Assembly (NCBI RefSeq): GCF_014652915.1 | Contig: NZ_BMZS01000005.1 | Span: 124,001 to 188,000, forward strand | Direction of reading: 5' to 3' | From: Thalassobaculum fulvum | GTDB lineage: Bacteria > Pseudomonadota > Alphaproteobacteria > Thalassobaculales > Thalassobaculaceae | Length of the DNA stretch: 64,000 nucleotides | In this document: positions 1-8,259 of the stretch, one piece after another | Layout: each line of letters starts with the position of its first letter | Numbering within the stretch: position 1 is the stretch's first letter | Translations under genes and position numbers: made by a program | Notes under the pieces: model-generated | The model's input: the letters and a program-made list of their open reading frames with translations, nothing else | What the model was told of the DNA's origin: nothing | The model's database searches: none

Positions 1-2
1 CC

Positions 3-755
3 GCCCTGTGCATCATCGGCAACGAGATCCTCTCGGGCCGCACCCAGGACAAGAACCTCGCCTATATCGGCGAGCGCCTGAACGCGCTCGGTATCCGCCT
101 CGCCGAGGTGCGCGTAGTGCGCGACGACGAAGCCGCCATCGTCGAGGCGGTGCGGGCCCTGTCGGAGCGCTATACCTACGTGTTCACCTCTGGCGGCATC
201 GGGCCGACCCACGACGACATCACCACCGCCTGCATCGCCAAGGCGTTCGGCGCCGAGGTCGAGCGCAACGCCGAGGCGATGCGCCGGCTGACGGCGCACT
301 ACGCCAACACCGGCATCGAGTTCAACGAGGCGCGCCGCAAGATGGCGGACATCCCGGTCGGCGCCGAGCTGATCGACAACCCGGTCTCGGCGGCCCCCGG
401 CTTCATCATCGGCAACGTCCACGTGCTGCCCGGGGTGCCGCGCATCATGCAGGCGATGTTCGAAGGCCTGGCCGGCCGGCTGACGGGCGGCGCGCCGGTG
501 CTGTCGCACACCGTCGCCTGCACCATCGGCGAGGGCACGGTGGCGGCCGGGCTCGGCGAGATCCAGGCGCGTTACCCGGACGTCGAGATCGGCAGCTACC
601 CGTATTTCCGGGCCGGCCAGTTCGGCACCTCGCTGGTCCTGCGCGCGACCGACGCCGACCGGCTGGCGGCGGCCGCCGACGAGGTGCGGGCGCTGGTCCG
701 GTCGCTGGGTGCCGAACCGATCGAAGCGGATACGTCGGGGGAGAGCGCGGCATGA
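3..755 (+). CDS. CinA-like molybdopterin-binding domain protein, 5' truncated
   Basis: The reading frame is open from the window edge, so the N-terminus lies outside. The visible 250 residues begin with a MoCF/MoaB-like start (IIGNEILSGRTQDKN) followed by the FTSGGIGPTHDD motif. Both are characteristic of the competence/damage-inducible CinA N-terminal and molybdopterin-binding fold. The protein stops soon after this domain, so it lacks the C-terminal CinA nicotinamide-nucleotide amidase domain and belongs to the single-domain CinA-like class. Its precise substrate is unknown; a role in pyridine nucleotide or cofactor metabolism is the family expectation. The stop codon overlaps the start of the next gene (ATGA), so the two are probably translationally coupled. 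Confidence 0.9.
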   Translation, partial: ALCIIGNEILSGRTQDKNLAYIGERLNALGIRLAEVRVVRDDEAAIVEAVRALSERYTYVFTSGGIGPTHDDITTACIAKAFGAEVERNAEAMRRLTAHYANTGIEFNEARRKMADIPVGAELIDNPVSAAPGFIIGNVHVLPGVPRIMQAMFEGLAGRLTGGAPVLSHTVACTIGEGTVAAGLGEIQARYPDVEIGSYPYFRAGQFGTSLVLRATDADRLAAAADEVRALVRSLGAEPIEADTSGESAA

Positions 756-1504
756 GCCTGGTCGAGGTCCACCGCGAGGACGGCCTGGCGACCGTCACCC
801 TGGCGCGCTCGGAAAAGCGCAACGCCATGTCGAGCGCGATGTCCGGCGCCGTCGCCGACGCGTTCCGGACGCTGTCCGAGGACCCGGACCTGCGGGTCGT
901 GCTACTGAACGGCGCCGGGCCGAGCTTCTGCGCCGGGGCCGACGTGCGCGAGATGGCGGCGCTCGAGCCGGCGTCGGCCGAGGCCTTCATCCGCGGCCTG
1001 CATCACGCCATCGCCGCGGTCATGGAATGCCCGGTGCCGGTGGTCGCGGCGATCCAGGGGGCCTGCGTCGGGGCCGGCCTGGAGCTGGTGGCCGGGGCCG
1101 ACCTGCGGGTCGCCGCCGCCGACGCCCGGTTCGCCATGCCGGAGGTGCTGGTCGGCGTGCCGTCGGTGATCGAGGCGGCGTTGCTGCCGCGGCTGATCGG
1201 CCGCGGCCGGGCGGCGCGGCTGGTGCTGACCGGCGAACTCGTCGATGCGGCCACGGCCGAGCGCTGGGGACTGGTCGAGGAGGTGGTGCCGGTCGCCGAG
1301 CTGGCCGGCCGGGCGCAGGCGCTCGCCCGCTCGATCGCCGAGGCCGATCCGGCGGCGGTGCGCGCCCAGAAGGTGCTGTGCCGGCAATGGGACACCCTGC
1401 CGCTGGACGCGGCGATCGAGGCCAGCGTGGCGACCTTCGCCGCCAGCTTCACCTCGGACGCGCCGCGGCGCCGCATGGCGGCGGTCCTGGAGCGGCGGGG
1501 GTGA
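752..1504 (+). CDS. Enoyl-CoA hydratase/isomerase family protein
   Basis: A 250-residue crotonase-fold protein. The oxyanion-hole segment SFCAGADVREM lies at about residues 58-68. The GACVGAGLELVAGADLR segment at about 103-119 carries the first catalytic-type glutamate (E111). The usual GGTQR-like stretch after the PEVLVGVPS motif is replaced by IEAALLPRL, so the second catalytic glutamate is not evident. Exact chemistry (hydratase, isomerase or hydrolase) therefore cannot be assigned. It would act on CoA thioesters in the cytoplasm. The start is fixed by the ATGA overlap with the upstream CinA-like gene, and its own stop overlaps the GTG of the next gene, giving a three-gene coupled unit. 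Confidence 0.9.
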   Translation: MSLVEVHREDGLATVTLARSEKRNAMSSAMSGAVADAFRTLSEDPDLRVVLLNGAGPSFCAGADVREMAALEPASAEAFIRGLHHAIAAVMECPVPVVAAIQGACVGAGLELVAGADLRVAAADARFAMPEVLVGVPSVIEAALLPRLIGRGRAARLVLTGELVDAATAERWGLVEEVVPVAELAGRAQALARSIAEADPAAVRAQKVLCRQWDTLPLDAAIEASVATFAASFTSDAPRRRMAAVLERRG

Positions 1505-1902
1505 GGGCCGCCGCCCTCGGTACGCTGACGGCGGCGCTGCTGCTGGCGGCCTGCGGTCCGGCGGCGGCCGCGTCGGTCGACGGGACCTGGGGCGTGGCCG
1601 ACGGCGACACGGTCGCCTGCGCCAACGTCCATGTCATGGTGCTGCGCGACGGCCGCTACACCAAGGCGCTGCTGGATCTCGGAACCACCGAGGGGCCGCG
1701 GGACGTGGTCGTCGGAACCTCGACCTACACCTTCGACGGCGCCCGCCTGGTGGTGGCGCCGTCGATGTCGCTGGAGCGGCCGGAGCCCCGGCAGGTGTTC
1801 GACTGGGACCCGGTCGGCCGGATCCTGCGGCGCGCGGAGCCGGCGCCCCGGCTGACCTTTCGGCGCTGTCCGGACCGGCCGCTGCGCCCCCTCGATCGAT
1901 AG
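1501..1902 (+). CDS. Small putative lipoprotein, unknown function
   Basis: A 133-residue protein starting at a GTG that overlaps the preceding stop (GTGA). The N-terminus is a short hydrophobic signal peptide ending in a lipobox, LLAAC, with the lipidation cysteine at residue 18. The mature part has a pattern of short beta-strands (GTWGVADGDTVACANVH, DGRYTKALLDLG) and two cysteines besides the lipidated one. It is probably anchored in the cell envelope. I recognise no named family. The coupled start and signal peptide support it being real. Confidence 0.7.
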   Translation: MRAAALGTLTAALLLAACGPAAAASVDGTWGVADGDTVACANVHVMVLRDGRYTKALLDLGTTEGPRDVVVGTSTYTFDGARLVVAPSMSLERPEPRQVFDWDPVGRILRRAEPAPRLTFRRCPDRPLRPLDR

Positions 1903-1975
1903 CCCCGATCGGTAGCGATCCGCGAGATCCGCCTTACCGATTGATCGGAAACGTCGATTCGTCATAGGAATCGGC

Positions 1976-4075
1976 ATGCCGCCGGACGCAGCACCGCTCG
2001 ATGTCGCCTGGATGATCGTCGCCGCCGGCCTGGTCTTCGTGATGCAGGTCGGGTTCTGCGCGCTCGAGGCCGGGTTCGTGCGGGCCCGCAACACCATCAA
2101 CGTCGCCGCCAAGAACCTGATCGACTTCTGCGTGGCCGGGGCGGTGTTCTGGGCGTTCGGCTTCGCCCTGATGTTCGGAGCCCCGCCGGCGCTATCGTCG
2201 GCCGAGGGCATCGGGTGGCCGGCCGCGTTCTTCCTGTTCCAGCTGATGTTCTGCGGGACCGCGACGACCATCGTCTCCGGCGCGGTCGCCGAGCGGATCC
2301 GCTATGTCGGCTACGTGGCGGTGTCGGCGATGATCGCCGGGGTGATCTACCCGATCGCCGGGGGATGGGCCTGGGCCGGGGCCGACGGCGGCCCGGCGGG
2401 CTGGCTCGAGGCCGCCGGCTTCGTCGACTTCGCCGGCTCCACGGTGGTGCACTCGGTCGGCGGCTGGGTGGCGCTGGCGGCGGTGCTGGTGATCGGCCCG
2501 CGGATCGGCCGGTTCCAGGACGGCGGCATGACCCCGCAGCCGCACAGCCTGCCATTGGCGGCCATCGGCGCCATGCTGCTGTGGTTCGGCTGGATCGGCT
2601 TCAACGGCGGCTCGACCCTGGCGCTGGACGGCCGGGTCGCGCCGATCATCGTCCACACCATGCTGGCCGGCTGCTTCGGCGGGCTGGTGGCGCAGGCGGT
2701 GGCGGCGGCGATCACCCGCAGGGCCCGGGTCGACGCCCTGCTGAACGGCATCCTCGGCGGGCTGGTGGCGATCACCGCGAACTGCCACGTCGTCGACGCC
2801 GGCGAGGCGGCGGTCATCGGCGCGGTCGGCGGCGCGATCGTCCCGTTCGGCATGATCCTGCTGGAGCGCCTGCGGATCGACGACGCCGTCGGGGCGATCC
2901 CGGTCCACCTGTTCGCCGGGATCTGGGGGACCCTGGCGGTCGCCCTGTTCGGCGACCCGGCGATCCTCGGCCGCGGCTGGCTGGAGCAGCTCGGCGTCCA
3001 GGCGCTCGGGGTGGCGAGCATCGGCGCGTTCGCGTTCGGGGCGACCTATCTGGTGCTGCGCGGCATCAACCTGGTCACCCCGCTGCGGATCTCGGCCGAC
3101 GGCGAGCGCATCGGCCTGAATGCCGCCGAGCACGACGCCTCGTCGGCGATGCAGGACCTGATCGTCGCCATGGAGGACCATTTCCGGTCCGGCCGCATGG
3201 ACGACCCGATCCCGGTCGAGATCGGCTCCGAGGTCGAGCCGATCGCCCGGCAGTACAACCGCGTGGTCGCCCGGGTGCGGGCCGACACCCGGCGCATGGA
3301 GCAGTCGGTCGAGGCGCTGGCCTCGGCGAAGTCCGAGGCGGAGGCGGCCAACCGGGCGAAGAGCGCGTTCCTGGCCAATATGAGCCACGAGCTGCGCACC
3401 CCGCTGAACGCGGTGATCGGGTTTTCCGACCTGCTCGGCAACGAGCCGTTCGGCAAGCTCGGCGACCCCCGCTACAAGACCTATGCCGAGGACATCCGGA
3501 TGGCGGGGGAGCACCTGCTCACCCTGGTCAACGACCTGCTCGACCATTCCCGCATCGAGGCCGGCAAGGTCGAGCTGCACGAGGTCGACGTCGACGTGCG
3601 GGCGGTGGTCCGCCGGGTCGGCCGGATGATGGAGGACCTGGCGAGCAGCCGCGGCCTGACGCTGGACATCCACGTCGATGCCGAATTGCCGCGGCTGCGC
3701 GCCGACGAGCGGCTGGTCCGCCAGATCCTGCTGAACCTGGTCTCGAATGCCGTGAAGTTCACCGAGAAGGGCGGCCGGATCGAGGTGGTCGGGCGGCTGG
3801 AGCCGGACGAGCGGATCGCGCTGGTGGTGGCGGACACCGGCATCGGCATGGACCGGGCCGACATCGGCCGGGCGATGGAGCCGTTCGTCCAGCTCAACGA
3901 CCGCTACGACAAGTCCTACGGCGGCACCGGCCTCGGCCTGCCGCTGGTGAAGTCGATGGTGCGGCTGCACGGCGGCACGCTCACCATCGACTCGATCAAG
4001 GGTCACGGCACCACGGTCAGCGTGCGGTTCCCGGAGGACCGGACCCTGCGCAAGGCGACCGAGGCGGCGGAGTAG
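1976..4075 (+). CDS. Ammonium transporter domain fused to a histidine kinase
   Basis: A 699-residue fusion. Residues 1 to about 370 form an Amt/MEP/Rh ammonium channel. Both pore histidines are present: H159 in DFAGSTVVHSVGG and H311 in IPVHLFAGIWGTLA. Their 152-residue spacing matches the 150 of E. coli AmtB (H168/H318). A linker of about 90 residues with a coiled-coil end (SAKSEAEAANRAKSAFLA) leads into a HisKA domain with phospho-acceptor H471 (MSHELRTPLNAVIGF). An HATPase_c domain follows, with the N box NLVSNAVKFTEKG, DTGIGMD and a GGTGLGL G box. There is no receiver domain. It is predicted to sense, and possibly conduct, ammonium at the inner membrane and to signal by phosphotransfer. 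No response regulator lies next to it. An Amt-kinase of this kind (Ks-Amt5) is known from Kuenenia. Confidence 0.95.
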   Translation: MPPDAAPLDVAWMIVAAGLVFVMQVGFCALEAGFVRARNTINVAAKNLIDFCVAGAVFWAFGFALMFGAPPALSSAEGIGWPAAFFLFQLMFCGTATTIVSGAVAERIRYVGYVAVSAMIAGVIYPIAGGWAWAGADGGPAGWLEAAGFVDFAGSTVVHSVGGWVALAAVLVIGPRIGRFQDGGMTPQPHSLPLAAIGAMLLWFGWIGFNGGSTLALDGRVAPIIVHTMLAGCFGGLVAQAVAAAITRRARVDALLNGILGGLVAITANCHVVDAGEAAVIGAVGGAIVPFGMILLERLRIDDAVGAIPVHLFAGIWGTLAVALFGDPAILGRGWLEQLGVQALGVASIGAFAFGATYLVLRGINLVTPLRISADGERIGLNAAEHDASSAMQDLIVAMEDHFRSGRMDDPIPVEIGSEVEPIARQYNRVVARVRADTRRMEQSVEALASAKSEAEAANRAKSAFLANMSHELRTPLNAVIGFSDLLGNEPFGKLGDPRYKTYAEDIRMAGEHLLTLVNDLLDHSRIEAGKVELHEVDVDVRAVVRRVGRMMEDLASSRGLTLDIHVDAELPRLRADERLVRQILLNLVSNAVKFTEKGGRIEVVGRLEPDERIALVVADTGIGMDRADIGRAMEPFVQLNDRYDKSYGGTGLGLPLVKSMVRLHGGTLTIDSIKGHGTTVSVRFPEDRTLRKATEAAE

Positions 4076-4097
4076 GGGACCGGCGACGACGGTCGAG

Positions 4098-4182
4098 TGG
4101 TGGCCCCGGCGGGACTCGAACCCGCACGCCCGAAGGCTCGCGATTTTAAGTCGCGTGCGTCTACCAGTTCCGCCACGGGGCC
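4098..4182 (-). tRNA. tRNA-Leu (anticodon UAA)
   Basis: Read on the minus strand, an 85-nt gene folds as a class II tRNA. The 7-bp acceptor stem is GGCCCCG with CGGGGCC. It has the D-arm, an anticodon loop CTTAAAA giving anticodon UAA, a long variable arm, the T-loop GTTCGAGTC, discriminator A and an encoded CCA. The long variable arm and the anticodon identify it as leucine UAA. It lies 22 nt beyond the end of the Amt-kinase gene, and no integrase or repeat suggests use as an attachment site. Confidence 0.97.
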
Positions 4183-4230
4183 GACGGTGATCCCTGATAC
4201 ACTGGGAGGTTGCGGGCAGGGAAGAGGCCG

Positions 4231-5439
4231 CTAGTCGGTTCCGGCCGCCAGCCGCCTGCGCCGCCGGAGTATCCGCAGGCAGGAGTGCAACTCGTCGCGC
4301 TCCAGGTAGATGCCCTGCAGCCAGCGGGCGCCGGCCGCCGGGTCGAAGGCGGCGCGGCCGTGCAGCAGGCGGCGGTTGTCGAACAGCACCAGGTCGCCGG
4401 GCCGGTAGCCGTAGGCGATCCGGAACCGCGGGTCGCGGGACAGCGCGAAGACCCGCCTGAGCGCCCGGTAGGCCGGGGCCACGCGCTCCGCCGGCAGCGC
4501 CAGCGGCCCGCGCAGGAACCCGGCGATCCTGACCTCGGTCGGGCTGCCGGTCGCCGGGTCGAGCACGATGACCGGCGACAGCCAGCGGTAGTCGGAGGTC
4601 TTCGCGCGGTTCTGGAAGGTGAAGCGCTCGGTCGAGAGGATCCGGTAGGTCCCGGGCTCCTCCGCCGCCAGGTGCTCGGCCAGCCGGAAGCCGTCGACCA
4701 TCATCGCCTCGCCGCCGGATGCCGAGTTCTCCAGGCAGTGCAGGATCTGCAGCCCGGGCTGGTACTCGCGGGTCGGCAGGTCGACATGCGGGGTCAGCTC
4801 GAGCGCGGTGTAGGCGTTGGAGTCCGGGTCGACCTTGGAGCGCACGTCGAACACCCGGCCGAAATTGGTCTCGCGCACGGTGCCGATGCGCCGGGCCACC
4901 CGCTCGACGGTGCCGGGCTCGACCGGCACCCCGCGCAGCCGGCCGAAGCCGTAGACCGCGACGGCGGTCAGCCAGGCCTCCAGCGCGGCGTCGTCCTCCA
5001 GGATCCGGCTGCCGTCGAAGCTCGGCGGCTCGGCCATGGCGGCGGCGTCCCAGGTGACCGGTCGCGGCCGGTCGTCGGCGTCGAACCCGCCGCCGGCCGG
5101 GGCGTCGTAGGCGTGGGCCGCCAGCCAGCCGGGGTGGTAGCGGCTGGCCGAGACGCCGTGGCTCCAGGTGACGTACAGCCCGCCGCCGGCCTCGACCGTC
5201 GCGGCCGTGGCGTGGAAGTCGTCGGGCAGGGCCGAGAGGTCGAGGGTCGGCTCGCGCGTCGTGCGGTTGACGTGCTCGGGCATCGGCGAGTTGTCGATCA
5301 GCCACCAGAAGTCGAACCGGCTGGCGATGCCGTCCTCCCAGGTCACCACCACGTCGCTGCCGGCGACCGTCGCCGACACCGGGCGGCGGCCGACCGGCCA
5401 GACGTCGAAGTCCGGCGTGAGCGGCGGTGCCTCGGTCAT
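4231..5439 (-). CDS. Gamma-butyrobetaine hydroxylase-like Fe(II)/2-oxoglutarate dioxygenase
   Basis: A 402-residue protein with the two-part build of the gamma-butyrobetaine dioxygenase family. The N-terminal GBBH-like domain (about residues 15-110) is followed by a TauD/TfdA catalytic domain. The metal ligands are visible as H218 and D220 (LTPHVDLP) and a distal H360 (NRRLLHGRAAF). R-rich sequence near the end would bind 2-oxoglutarate. Family members hydroxylate trimethylated amino acids in carnitine-type metabolism; the substrate here is not proven. The start used is the ATG preceded by AGGGAGGG; an in-frame ATG 51 nt upstream has no ribosome-binding site. It is monocistronic. Confidence 0.88.
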   Translation of the reverse strand: MTEAPPLTPDFDVWPVGRRPVSATVAGSDVVVTWEDGIASRFDFWWLIDNSPMPEHVNRTTREPTLDLSALPDDFHATAATVEAGGGLYVTWSHGVSASRYHPGWLAAHAYDAPAGGGFDADDRPRPVTWDAAAMAEPPSFDGSRILEDDAALEAWLTAVAVYGFGRLRGVPVEPGTVERVARRIGTVRETNFGRVFDVRSKVDPDSNAYTALELTPHVDLPTREYQPGLQILHCLENSASGGEAMMVDGFRLAEHLAAEEPGTYRILSTERFTFQNRAKTSDYRWLSPVIVLDPATGSPTEVRIAGFLRGPLALPAERVAPAYRALRRVFALSRDPRFRIAYGYRPGDLVLFDNRRLLHGRAAFDPAAGARWLQGIYLERDELHSCLRILRRRRRLAAGTD

Positions 5440-5911
5440 CCGGCCCTCCCTGCTTCGGTTGGTGGCCGGAAGCAGCGTGACCTGGTGCACCCGCCCGCGC
5501 TGTCCCGCAACCGCCGCGGCAGTGTGGCGGGGGCGTCATCGGCAGGGCTGCATGCGCCCATCGTGTCGTCTACGTGATTAACAAGTCTCGCAACGTCAGC
5601 TGGGTCCCGGCTCTCCGCGGCTTCGCCGCTACGGCCGGGATGAGGTCTTGTAAGCACTCATCCGGGCCGAAGCGCAGCGAAGAGCCGGGACCCAGCGATG
5701 TCGTTTGGCACAACAAAATGAATCAGCTCACATTTTTCAGATGTGCGCATACCCAAGGTCGCGTCGCGGCTCCCGGATGCGGTCCGCCCGCGGCGATCCG
5801 CTCCGGGATGACGTCATGAGAAGGAGCCCTTCCTCTGCCGTCGTCATTCCGAACGGGTGCGCCGTCCCGGCGCGGCCGAGCCGGAAACCGCCCGCCGCTG
5901 CGACGCCCGTC
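5440..5911. other. Intergenic stretch holding two palindromic repeat remnants
   Basis: This 472-nt gap between two minus-strand genes has no convincing coding region. It contains repeat copy A at 5600-5695. A weaker second inverted element lies at about 5795-5855, where GGGATGACG and CGTCATTCC face each other across a loop, resembling the element at 23185-23298. The remainder, around 5696-5760, is locally lower in GC, and I see no further signal in it. Confidence 0.6.
5600..5695. repeat. Dispersed palindromic repeat, copy A
   Basis: Perfect 15-bp terminal arms, CTGGGTCCCGGCTCT at 5600-5614 and AGAGCCGGGACCCAG at 5681-5695, enclose partly complementary inner blocks (GGCCGGGATGAGG and CTCATCCGGGCC). 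It shares the core TGGGTCCCGGCTC...GGGATGAGG...CTCATCC...GAGCCGGGACCCA with copies at 16552, 37823 and 40076. It is REP- or MITE-like and could form a long hairpin. Confidence 0.85.
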
Positions 5912-7072
5912 CTATCCCAGCTGGTCGCGCAGGGTGCGCATGAACACCCGGGCGCCGATCGCGATCAGGTCGTCCGGGAAGTCGTAGTCCGGGTTGTGCA
6001 GGCTCGGATGGTCCTCGCCGGCGCCCAGCAGGAACATCGCCGAGGCGGCGTGGTCGCCGAACCGGCCGAAGTCCTCGGACCCGCGCATCGGCGGCACGTC
6101 GGGGTCGCAGGGCACGCCCTCGGCTTCCATGGCGCGGCGCAGGTGGGCGACCGCCGCGGGCGCGTTCTCGCAGTGCCGGAACACGTCGTGGTAGTCGATT
6201 TCGAAACCGAGGCCGGACTCCCGCGCGGCGTCCATGACCAGGCGCTCGGCCCGCTCGACCAGGCCGTCCATGCGGCCGTCGGTCAGGGTTCGCAGCGTCG
6301 ACCACAGCTCGGCCTCGCCGGGCGCGATCCCGAAGGCCGGCTCGCCCAGGCGGGCGTGGGTGACCGTCACCATCGTGAAGTCCGGCCCGAGCGCGCCGTC
6401 GGACCCGAGCCCGGTCCCGAGCGCGGTCAGGGCCGGCATCAGACGGGCCACCGCCGCCATCGGCGACACTCCGTGCTCCGGCATCGAGGCGTGGGCGGTC
6501 CGGCCGGTCAGCACTACGCGCATGCCGCGGGACGCGCAGTTGGCCGGTCCCTCGGCCAGCCCGGCCCGGCCGAGCGTCATCCCCGGCATGTTGTGCAGCG
6601 CATAGGCAAAGTCCGGCCGGATCTCCTGGAACTTCGGGTCGTCGACCACGGCGGCGGCGCCGGCGCCGTTCTCCTCGGCCGGCTGGAAAAGCACCACCGC
6701 CCGGCCGCGCCGCGGACGCCGGCGGCCGAGGCCGCGGGCGAACGCCGCCAGGATCGCCATGTGGCCGTCGTGGCCGCACATGTGGCCGTTCCCCGGGACC
6801 GTCGAGCGGTGCGGGATGTCCGAGACCTCGGCGATCGGCAGGCCGTCGAGCTCGGCCCGGAACATCAGGGTCGGGCCCGGCTCGGCGCCCTCGTAGACCG
6901 CCGCCACCCCGTGCCCGCCGAGGCCGGCGACGAGGCGGTCGGGCCGGGTGCCTTCGAGGAAGCCGCGGACCGTGCGCGCGGTCTCGCGCTCGTCGCCGGA
7001 CAGCTCCGGCCGGCGGTGCAGCTCGCGCCGCCACTCGACCAGCTCGACCACGTCCTGGTTGCTCAGAAACAT
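5912..7072 (-). CDS. M20-family amidohydrolase (hippurate hydrolase-like)
   Basis: A 386-residue M20D metallopeptidase/amidohydrolase. It shows RRELHRRPELSGDE near the N-terminus, the metal-binding segment GHMCGHDGH at residues 96-104 and the acidic metal/catalytic pair in FQPAEENGAG. An inserted dimerisation domain contains the usual GRTAHASMPE motif. Relatives hydrolyse N-acyl amino acids such as hippurate or N-acetyl amino acids in the cytoplasm; the exact acyl group cannot be deduced. The ATG is preceded by GAGGGAG. The gene stands alone, with repeat-bearing DNA downstream. Confidence 0.93.
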   Translation of the reverse strand: MFLSNQDVVELVEWRRELHRRPELSGDERETARTVRGFLEGTRPDRLVAGLGGHGVAAVYEGAEPGPTLMFRAELDGLPIAEVSDIPHRSTVPGNGHMCGHDGHMAILAAFARGLGRRRPRRGRAVVLFQPAEENGAGAAAVVDDPKFQEIRPDFAYALHNMPGMTLGRAGLAEGPANCASRGMRVVLTGRTAHASMPEHGVSPMAAVARLMPALTALGTGLGSDGALGPDFTMVTVTHARLGEPAFGIAPGEAELWSTLRTLTDGRMDGLVERAERLVMDAARESGLGFEIDYHDVFRHCENAPAAVAHLRRAMEAEGVPCDPDVPPMRGSEDFGRFGDHAASAMFLLGAGEDHPSLHNPDYDFPDDLIAIGARVFMRTLRDQLG

Positions 7073-7106
7073 CGCGGGCTCCCTCGTTTGTGCGGCGCGA
7101 CCCTGT

Positions 7107-7262
7107 CTACCGCGTCCGCCATAGCGTCGACCAGGGGCAGCCGGGATTGGCCCCGCAGGCCAGCCGCGCGCCCCACAGCACGGCCAGGAGCCCGGCGACG
7201 ACGGCGGCCAGTACCGCCAGCCGGATCAGCCAGGCCAGCAGGGTGGAGCGCCGGCGTCTCAC
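7107..7262 (-). CDS. Small membrane protein at the end of the ilvE operon
   Basis: A 51-residue product beginning at a GTG that overlaps the stop of the preceding PLP-enzyme gene (GTGA). It starts with MRRRR, has one hydrophobic helix (about residues 8-32) and a short Cys-containing tail (CGANPGC). The positive-inside charge pattern predicts a single-pass inner-membrane protein with an outside C-terminus. No family is recognised. The coupled start is the main evidence that it is expressed. Confidence 0.5.
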   Translation of the reverse strand: MRRRRSTLLAWLIRLAVLAAVVAGLLAVLWGARLACGANPGCPWSTLWRTR

Positions 7263-8254
7263 CGCGCAGCGGCGACGAGCCCCGGCTGGTCCGCCACCTG
7301 CCCGAACAGCGCCGGGACGCCGCCGGTGTGCAGGAAGCAGGCGGGCTCGCCGGCCGGGATCGCGCCGCTGTCCAGAAGGGCCAGGAGCCCGGCGAAGGTC
7401 TTGGCGGTGTAGGTGTGCTCCAGGAAGAAGCCCTCCAGCCGGGCGCAGGTCGCGACCGCCGCGACCGATTCCGGGGTCGGTCGGCCGTAGCCGGGGCCGA
7501 GCTGGTCCATGTGGATCGTCATGCGGCGCTGCCAGTCGCCGGCCGGCAGGCCGGCACGGCGCTCCAGCCCGGCGACGATGCCGGCGATCCGGGCCTGCAA
7601 CTCGTCGGCCTGGTACTCGACGCTCACCAGGTGCACGGTCAGGTCGAGGTCGAGCAGGGCGCAGCCGTACAGGAAGCCGGCCTCGGTCGGGCCCATCGAG
7701 CCGGGCAGCACCACGTGGCGCAGCGCCACACCGGCGCTGCGGGCCTGCCGCGCCAGCTCCCCGGCCGCCCGGGCATAGCCGAGCGCGCCGACGACGGGAT
7801 CGCCGACCAGGTAGGGGCGGCGGCCGGCGGCCGTCAGTTCCTCGACGGCGGTGCGGGCGCGGCGGCCGCGCTCGTCCTCGTCGACCGGGCCGAGGAACCG
7901 GATTTCGGCGCCCAGCAGGCGGTTGAGCATGAGGTTGCCGACCGCGCTCTCCGGCGGGTTGCCGCCGTGCAGGATCAGGCACTCCAGGCCGAGCCTGGCG
8001 GCGGCCGCGGCGGTCAGCCGGCACTGGTTGGATTCCGGCGCCCCGGCCACCACCAGCATGTCGCAGCCGCGCTGCCCGGCCTCGGCAACCCAGTACTCCA
8101 GGCTGCGCAACTTGTTGCCGCCGAGGCCAAGGGCGGCGACGTCGTCGCGCTTGGCCCACAGCGCGCCGTGGCCGGTCTCGGCCTCCAGGCGGCGCAGGCG
8201 CTGGAACGGCGTCGGGCCGTCCAGCAGGTCGATCCGCGGCAGGTTCTCGAGCAT
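7259..8254 (-). CDS. PLP-dependent D-cysteine desulfhydrase/ACC deaminase family enzyme
   Basis: A 331-residue fold-type II PLP enzyme. The Schiff-base lysine is K48 in GLGGNKLRSLEYW, followed by the family stretch GAPESNQCRLTAAAAARLG. The phosphate-binding motif GSMGPTEAG lies near the middle. Family members are D-cysteine desulfhydrase, 1-aminocyclopropane-1-carboxylate deaminase and L-cysteate or D-amino-acid lyases. The sequence alone does not separate these. Its ATG lies 5 nt after the stop of the upstream hydrolase, and its stop overlaps the small membrane protein's GTG. The four genes from ilvE onward therefore look like one transcript for amino-acid breakdown or interconversion. Confidence 0.88.
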   Translation of the reverse strand: MLENLPRIDLLDGPTPFQRLRRLEAETGHGALWAKRDDVAALGLGGNKLRSLEYWVAEAGQRGCDMLVVAGAPESNQCRLTAAAAARLGLECLILHGGNPPESAVGNLMLNRLLGAEIRFLGPVDEDERGRRARTAVEELTAAGRRPYLVGDPVVGALGYARAAGELARQARSAGVALRHVVLPGSMGPTEAGFLYGCALLDLDLTVHLVSVEYQADELQARIAGIVAGLERRAGLPAGDWQRRMTIHMDQLGPGYGRPTPESVAAVATCARLEGFFLEHTYTAKTFAGLLALLDSGAIPAGEPACFLHTGGVPALFGQVADQPGLVAAAR

Positions 8255-8259
8255 GGCGG

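Noticed and set aside
4098-4182. tRNA-Leu as an integration site for a mobile element
   Set aside because: No integrase gene and no repeated tRNA 3' end were found in the window.
2192-5539. A 1115-codon open frame on the minus strand across the Amt-kinase gene
   Set aside because: It is antisense to a well-supported fusion gene, spans the tRNA, and its product is a Gln/Arg/Asp-rich sequence typical of high-GC shadow frames.
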